In this document: positions 59,100-64,000 of the stretch, piece by piece
Position numbering within the stretch: position 1 is the first letter of the stretch
Layout: each line of letters starts with the position of its first letter
Source of the DNA: Struthio camelus
Lineage: Eukaryota > Chordata > Aves > Struthioniformes > Struthionidae
Length of the DNA: 64,000 nt
Direction of reading: 5' to 3'
Assembly (NCBI RefSeq): GCF_040807025.1
Contig: NC_090952.1
Location: forward strand, 3,162,001-3,226,000
The notes under the pieces: generated by a model
Seen by the model: only the letters and a program-made list of their open reading frames with translations
What the model was told of the DNA's origin: nothing
The model's database searches: none
Program-made: the position numbers and the translations under genes

Positions 59100-59720
59100 T
59101 AAAGGGGAAAAAGCTCCGTCGCAGAGTTCGTGCCGGCCTGGCACTGTGGCGTTTGCTTCGCGGGTCTGCAAATACGATTTCGGAAGGGGCAGACGCTCTC
59201 CCTGACGAGGCCTGCCTACACCGTGGGCGTGCGGGCGCTGCCGGGGGCCGTCACCCGCGGGGCCCGGCTGCTGGGGCGCCAGGCCGGGGACAAACATGGC
59301 GGCCGCCGCGCCCCGCCCACCTCGGGCCCCGCCCACCAGGGCTGTCTCCGCCCACGAGGGGCGGGGCCTGTCCCACCCCCAGCACCCCCCGGCCGCTGTT
59401 GCTCCTCCGGGGCTGCAGGGGGCGGCGCGGCGCTTCCAGGCAGGGAGGCGCTCCGACCTGGGCGCTGCCTAGCAACCGTTGCCAGGCAACCAGTGGCCCT
59501 CGGTGGCCTGGGGGACGCTGCAGGCCCCAGGGCGGGTGGGAGGGAGGTGGGCGATGATGGCGGGGCGGTGGCCCCAGGCGGGCGAGGCTGTTGAAGGCGG
59601 GCACGGCCTGTGAGGGGCTGGGGGGGACTTGTGCTCCTCTGCGCCCCGTGGGGGGCTGACAGGGCCCGTGCGGGAGCGGGGGGCAGGGGTGCCCGCGGTC
59701 CCCGAGCTGACGTGTGCTGC
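59100..59720. promoter_or_regulatory. Intronic CpG island promoter with X-boxes
   Basis: An isolated CpG island far from any other, inside KLF5L intron 1. It contains CATGGCGGCC at 59295, repeated CCCGCCCA/GGGCGGGG boxes at 59311-59370, and two adjacent RFX X-box-like inverted repeats at 59464-59490. Such islands normally mark a transcription start. Candidate transcripts could go either way: + strand exon-like segments follow at 59.75-61.0 kb, and a minus-strand frame with ATG near 59298 also starts here. Which, if any, is real is unknown. Confidence 0.6.
59464..59490 (+). promoter_or_regulatory. Double RFX X-box
   Basis: GCTGCCTAGCAAC at 59464-59476 and GTTGCCAGGCAAC at 59478-59490. The second is a perfect inverted repeat GTTGCC-A-GGCAAC. 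Paired half sites of this kind bind RFX factors and are typical of ciliary-gene promoters. Confidence 0.65.
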
Positions 59721-59750
59721 CCTGTTAACGCAGCTGTGTTTACTCCACAG

Positions 59751-59795
59751 CTTCACCCCATGAGGATGGAACAGCGAATGCCGCTCATTCTAGAG
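59751..59795 (+). CDS. Candidate exon after the X-box promoter
   Basis: Acceptor ctccacag at 59743-59750, ATG at 59760, twelve codons MRMEQRMPLILE, donor GAG|gtgaag at 59796, phase 0. It joins in frame to the candidate exon at 60684. Alternatively the next frame, from about 59734, stays open to a TAA at 59929-59931 with Pro/Ser-rich coding-like text (ASPHEDGTANAAHSRG at its start). Not recognised as any family. Low confidence. Confidence 0.25.
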
Positions 59796-59925
59796 GTGAA
59801 GAGCTTTCCTCACTACTTCCTCACCTGCATGTGTCTGCCCCACCTCCGAAAGCTATCCTAGAGCCTGCGGGCGATTCCTCTGGGACCCTTCCACCCTTCC
59901 CCCTCAGTGGAGGACATCTAGCAGT

Positions 59926-60019
59926 CCCCTAAGGACCCAGATAAAGTGACAAGGAGTGGCATCCCCACTCCCCCCCTAAGGACCCAGATAAAGTGACAAG
60001 GAGTGGCATCCCCACTCCC
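59926..60019 (+). repeat. 47-bp tandem duplication
   Basis: Two adjacent copies of a 47-bp unit containing AAGGACCCAGATAAAGTGAC and GGAGTGGCATCCCCACTCCC. They are almost identical, so the duplication is recent. Confidence 0.9.
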
Positions 60020-60683
60020 TTGAGTCTCTAGGCTACAACCCAGGGTAGACTCCTCCCACTCAGCTGTCAGTGTCACCATCTGTGGTAGCTGCCCTGGGCA
60101 CTGGTGTGTAGGTATCTCCTTTAAGGCAAGGCCCGTTGCTCTTGGGCCTGCATTAACTGTGCCCACTGGATCAGCACAGACTGTAGCAAGAGCCCCGAGT
60201 GACAACTCAGAGACACCTGGATTCAAGACAGTTGAGTTGGATCCCAACCAGGCGTGTCAGGAAAGCACCCGGCCCTTAGTCATCCAGCTATTGTGCCAGC
60301 TGTGGGCTGCAGATTTGTTTTTGGTAAAGCTGTGGGTGGGAGCTGCTTAGACAAGTGGCTTGGTATTAGATATTTGATCAGCACCTAGCACAAGCAGTGC
60401 CAGAGCTGACTAGGGTTGCTACGCATTCCCGGGCCGCAAACAAACAGAGTGCTCCTTCCTCCCTCCTCAAAGCACACTGGGGGCCTAGGGGTCATGTCGT
60501 AACTGCAACACATAAAGCAGCATTATGACAACCTGCATTCCACCAGGGTGGGTCCTTCACCTTCCTAGCTGGTCCTACACTAGCCAGTTGGTCTACAGCT
60601 AAGGTCAGGGCTGGTAGCCTTTCCTGTGAAAACCCATCAATTGCTGTCCTGACCCGCTACTGCTTAACACCCCCTTTCCCCAG

Positions 60684-60764
60684 GACCCTGGGGCTGCTCA
60701 GGATCAGGAGAAGTGGATTTATCAGGCTTCACTGGAATGGCAGGAAGGAGACGTTGCTGTGCAG
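60684..60764 (+). CDS. Candidate exon, 27 codons
   Basis: Bounded by a good acceptor (ccctttccccag) and a donor cag|gtaggg, 81 nt, phase 0 on both sides. It reads DPGAAQDQEKWIYQ then ASLEWQEGDVAVQ, which has coding-like composition in one frame only. It could follow the 59751 exon, and could also splice in frame to KLF5L exon 2 (VAVQ|ARSEMDKYL). No family recognised. Confidence 0.3.
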
Positions 60765-60895
60765 GTAGGGGTGGTTATGAGAGAAAAGGAGACTGGGAGA
60801 TACTGGACAGAGACTGATGGCACACGGGGGCAGGTAGTGGTAGTAGGCAGATAGGAGGTTTCCGGCTGAGAATGCGGTTTGGGATCAGAAGTTAG

Positions 60896-60994
60896 GGCCC
60901 TCTGTACCTTTCTACATCCACATGCCTGTCTGACCACCTGCTGTATAAGGACCCAGTGGAGGTGGGGGAGGGAGACCTTCCCTGGGAACTGAAG
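60896..60994 (+). CDS. Candidate exon, 33 codons
   Basis: 99 nt, phase 0, ending EVGEGDLPWELK at a strong donor AAG|gtgaga. The chosen acceptor (gttag) has a poor pyrimidine tract; an alternative is tataag at 60949, giving DPVEVGEGDLPWELK alone. Coding-like composition but no recognised homology. Listed with the two candidate exons before it as one possible transcript. Confidence 0.2.
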
Positions 60995-63209
60995 GTGAGA
61001 AACTTAAATGCCAGAGATAAGCAAACTCCAGAAGTAAAAGGTATCCACCACCTTCTCCCTCCCCCCACTCCTGGCAAGTGGGCCATTTCATTGCTCAGGT
61101 ATGTATGGCATTCAGAGCTTCTGGTACTATCTAGCAACAAGTTGACTCCCAAGGGTAAAAATAATATGCCAATGTAGGTGCATAGAGCAGGAGGAGGCAG
61201 GAGTATGCAGGATTCAGCTCCAAAGCTTCGGCATGGTTCTCCCTATGGTTCTCTCTTGAGGAAGAACCCAGGTTGGAAATGGCAGAGTGGCGGAGGGGAG
61301 GGTAAATCAGGAGTTCAAAGCCAAACAACTCCCTGAAATGTTTCTGGACCAGTCCCTGAGTGGAGAATATGTGATACTCTACCCCACCTGCCCCTGACAC
61401 TAGCTCTAGGGTGTGCTTGGGAGGTCTGATCCAGGGTTTCCTCACTGCAGCACTGGGTGGGTGTTGCTGGAGGTGGCACTGCTTTGAGCAGAGGCAGTTG
61501 GGTTAGGGTGTGATAGAAGCTGTGTGTGCCAGCACATTAGCCATCCCCCACTCTGCTACAGCTTCTGGCTCCCTGAATGTGGATGACATGCAGCGTGCAC
61601 CAGATGGGGATGCATGAACGTTCTGGTTAGGACGGAGGTGCCCGAGATGGTGGTGCGGTGTGAATAGTGTAGGGTTTGGAGCTTCAGTGTACCTGTTGAC
61701 CCCCAATGCAGTATAGGATTCACAGCACAGTGTGTATACACAGCCAGTGCAGTGAGTACAGTCTCAAAAGTACAGTCCCGGTGCGGTGGGCTCAGTTCCC
61801 ACGCAGTGTGTACAGCCCCGCTGCAATATAGCACTTCCAAGCCCAGCTGCTCGGAGCTTGGTGCACCTTGCACATGCTACCCCTATAGAAGAGGTGGTGT
61901 TTGGCATGTACCTGTAACTGGGTAGAAGCCAGCTTACCCAGGCATTGCCAGTGTGGCTTGTAGAGGTGCAAAGGCTCTCTGAATTAGCTGAAAGAACATG
62001 TGATGTGTTTCATTGGGAAGGGTGAGGAAAGCAACTTGGGTCCAGTCCAGCTTTGTGAAGAGCAATGAAGTTGCAATAGGGATGACTTTGGCCCACTGCA
62101 CTCCAGTAGCATAGTTCAGAGCTGCAAAACCTTCAGTTCAAGGGTGCTGGGTGTGGGGTGAGATCAGCTTGCTCTCCTGAAGTGCGCTGCAGGCTCTGCC
62201 AGGGAAACCAGGTGGTTTTGCCAGCTCCTCTACATATGAATGGGTCTATGAGGGCTTTCCAGTGAGCTTGACACACGGATAACCACATAATTAAAGGCTG
62301 TAGCTTTACAGAGGAGTGCTAGAGGTGGTATCTCTAACCACAAAGAGCAGAACTTGAGTCATCAAATGCCAGGGGATGAATTTCCTAGTGGATTGCTCCA
62401 TCAGGCTGCTGAGTTATTGGGCTTGGATCCAGTGGGATGCCACATCAGACATGAATCAGGAGGGAAAGATATCTGACAAGTAGTGATAGTCTCAGCTAGA
62501 GGTCTTGTTAGCTTGGAGAACCCAGACTTGTAAAAAGAACCCCGCAAAACTAGAACTAAACCAAAGATTAGGTAAGAGCTGGGCCACTTTACCTGGAGAT
62601 GGCAGTAATAATATGCCTGGCAGTCTCCATTTTAGGCTCACAGTCCATTGAATTACTGCCCAAATCACTTAAGTTACTATGCCTGTAGCCCAAGTTACTC
62701 TCAATTAATTAAAGATGTTGCCCGTCTTAGTTTTAGAATAAAATGCAATATGCCTCAGGCTGTTGAGTTAAAAGCAGACCAGAGTCAGCATTTCTAAGGT
62801 GGGCTGCAGACCCAGCTCCAAGCATGTCCAAAGCATGAAGGTGACTGGAGCAGGGTTTCTGATTTCATCTCATTTCTAGTAATAAATACTCGTTTGTATG
62901 ACTAAAAGATATCGTACCAAAAACTTGGCTCTTTATCAGGCTTTATCTTTCTCATAATTGTATCCTCTTGACTAGCTCACCCTCTGGCACCAATGCAGAC
63001 AGGTAGGAGGTAAGTGGGACAGAGGACAGATTGAGCGATTCACCCCAGGGAAGTCTGCGGCTGAGTCAGAGATAGAATCCAGGTCTCTCCCCTCCTGGGC
63101 CATCCTTGCTGCTCTCTCAGTGTCCCTCTAGTTTAATACGTGTTGAACTCCCACCACCAGTGTGTAAAGCTCACTTCTCAAATTCTCTCTTCTGTATTTG
63201 TCACCATAG

Positions 63210-64000
63210 GCACGATCTGAAATGGATAAGTATCTTTCAAACCAGGTGCCTCCCATTCCAATGATACCAGACAAGAAATACCGCCGGGAGAGTGCCTCAG
63301 TGGTGGATGAGTTCTTCTCAACAGAGAAGCCAACTTCTACACCGTACAGTGTGAACATCAATGTGATTCTGCCAGACACAACGCATCTGCGCACTGGACT
63401 TTACCGACCGCCCAAACCCATGACACCATTCCCACAGATCAAAACAGAGCCTGGCACGAGCTTCGCCCAGCCCTGCTCTTCCACCTCTGGCTCCACGCAG
63501 ACCCTGCCTGATTTCACCAGCGTCTTCAGCATGCCCCAGTCAGTGGCAGTGAACAACATCTTCATCAAGCAGGAGATGCCCTCTGACATCCCCTTATCTA
63601 CCAGTCCACAGCAAGCCCCGCTTTATCAGATGCCTCTTGGCAATGGAAGCGCTGACATTACCACTATGACACCCTCCTCCAACAGCACTACAGCCATCAA
63701 CTCTCTCAGCGGTGTCACCATGTCCACAGGTAACGCCATGTCCAGTGTGCTCCACAGACCTGTTCAGCCAGGAGGGCCAGTTAAGCAGTACCCGCATGTG
63801 TCCCAAGGACAGGGAAACTTCAGCATCACAGGGCAGTTTTACCCTGTTCCAGGAGTGAGCCTGCCCCCCTCACCCCCCAACTCACAGCCTGGCAGCCCAG
63901 AAAATCAACCAGAGCTCATCAACACCATCTCTCCCCCACCATCCTATGAAGCCACTTTTGGACTGAAGCTGGTCCAGTCATCCCAGGTCCCCCAAATCCC
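63210..64000 (+). CDS. KLF5L: KLF5L exon 2 (partial, runs off window)
   Basis: Begins at acceptor accatag with ARSEMDKYLSNQVPPIPM and stays open to the window end, 263 codons plus two bases. Features in order: YRRESASVVDEFF, the conserved NVILPDTTHLRTGLYRP block that overlaps the KLF5 transactivation region, SUMO motif IKTEP at 63438-63452, PDFTSVFSMP, a second SUMO motif IKQEM at 63564-63578, a Ser/Thr-rich middle, an SPPNSQPGSP patch at about 63867-63896 like the KLF5 FBW7 phosphodegron, and SPPPSY at 63930-63947, a PPxY motif that in KLF5 binds WWP1. KLF5 is a nuclear activator of proliferation genes in epithelia. The zinc fingers are expected on later exons outside the window. Confidence 0.93.
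63438..63578 (+). other. KLF5L: Paired SUMO consensus motifs IKTE / IKQE
   Basis: IKTEP and IKQEM match the positions and sequence of the two sumoylated lysines of KLF5 (IKTE and IKQE). Both lysines and glutamates are intact, so this regulatory layer is probably retained. Confidence 0.8.
63933..63947 (+). other. KLF5L: PPxY (WW-binding) motif
   Basis: Codons read PPPSY, followed by EATFGLKL. KLF5 has PPPSY followed by AATIASKL; this is the motif for WW-domain ubiquitin ligases such as WWP1. Confidence 0.85.

Larger units (their letters stand above)
39314..63209 (+). other. KLF5L intron 1
   Basis: GT-AG intron of 23,896 bp, phase 0, donor gtaagg and acceptor accatag. It is CpG-rich to about 41.5 kb (G run at 40622-40636), then ordinary sequence with AT-richer stretches around 48.5-49.3 kb and 52.8-52.9 kb. 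Apart from the CpG island at 59.1-59.7 kb, exon-like segments at 59.7-61.0 kb, small duplications and microsatellites listed separately, I see no gene in it. Confidence 0.75.
39146..64000 (+). other. KLF5L: KLF5-like gene (KLF5L), 3' part outside window
   Basis: A second Krueppel-like gene, 18 kb downstream of KLF8 on the same strand. Exon 1 (39146-39313) and exon 2 (from 63210) join in phase 0 as DLAQ|ARSEMDKYL, aligning with human KLF5 DLVQ|TRCEMEKYL. Exon 2 resembles KLF5 throughout but with many substitutions, too many for the KLF5 orthologue of a bird or reptile, and linkage to KLF8 rather than KLF12 also argues for a paralogue, such as the klf5l known in fishes. The zinc-finger exons lie beyond 64000, so integrity of the DNA-binding domain cannot be judged. 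Intron 1 is 23,896 bp. Confidence 0.85.

Noticed and set aside
58851-59336. Minus-strand frame beginning near the intronic X-box island
   Set aside because: The promoter supports a start in either direction, but the translated text lacks family features and I see no clear donor, so it is mentioned only as an alternative.

Overview
The window is vertebrate nuclear DNA and most resembles a sauropsid, probably a bird (microchromosome-like) though a turtle or crocodilian is possible. The reasons are a very GC-rich first 25 kb full of CpG-island sequence and long poly-C/poly-G runs, short introns in the first gene, spliced eukaryotic genes with GT-AG borders, and no LINE or SINE that I can recognise. 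It is not bacterial. Almost all long open frames in the GC-rich parts are artefacts of composition or of a tandem repeat.

Two Krueppel-like transcription factor genes lie head to tail on the + strand. The first is KLF8: a four-exon core at 17366-17915, 19196-19298, 19479-19615 and 20985-21166 encodes a SUMO motif, a PVDLS CtBP-binding motif, an acidic serine-rich stretch and three C2H2 zinc fingers. Two phase-compatible candidate first exons, 1A (1345-1371) and 1B (14814-14882), sit in separate CpG-rich promoters about 13.5 kb apart. The 3' UTR runs to about 23.1 kb. The second gene is a KLF5-like paralogue (KLF5L): exon 1 is 39146-39313, a 23.9 kb intron follows, and a large exon 2 begins at 63210 and runs off the window end before the zinc fingers. 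KLF5L keeps the KLF5 hallmarks: two IKxE SUMO motifs, an SP-rich phosphodegron-like patch and a PPSY WW-binding motif.

Layout: 1-17.3 kb, KLF8 promoters and intron 1, with a 1.2 kb TG-rich minisatellite at 12.9-14.2 kb and a second minisatellite at 6.76-7.03 kb; 17.4-23.1 kb, KLF8 body and 3' UTR; 23.1-38.7 kb, intergenic, with an AT-rich microsatellite, a CpG-rich block to about 25.5 kb, then ordinary sequence; 38.7-41.5 kb, KLF5L promoter CpG island and exon 1; 41.5-63.2 kb, KLF5L intron 1, which contains an isolated CpG island at 59.1-59.7 kb with two adjacent RFX X-box-like sites; 63.2-64.0 kb, KLF5L exon 2.

The most interesting points are: (1) tandem in-frame splice donors 6 nt apart at the end of the zinc-finger-1 exon of KLF8, which would insert two residues into the TGEKP linker, a layout like WT1 +/-KTS; (2) KLF8 next to a KLF5 paralogue, matching the KLF12-KLF5 neighbourhood on human chromosome 13 and suggesting an ohnologous pair; (3) the intronic X-box CpG island followed by phase-0 exon-like segments, which is either an unrecognised nested gene or an alternative KLF5L promoter.
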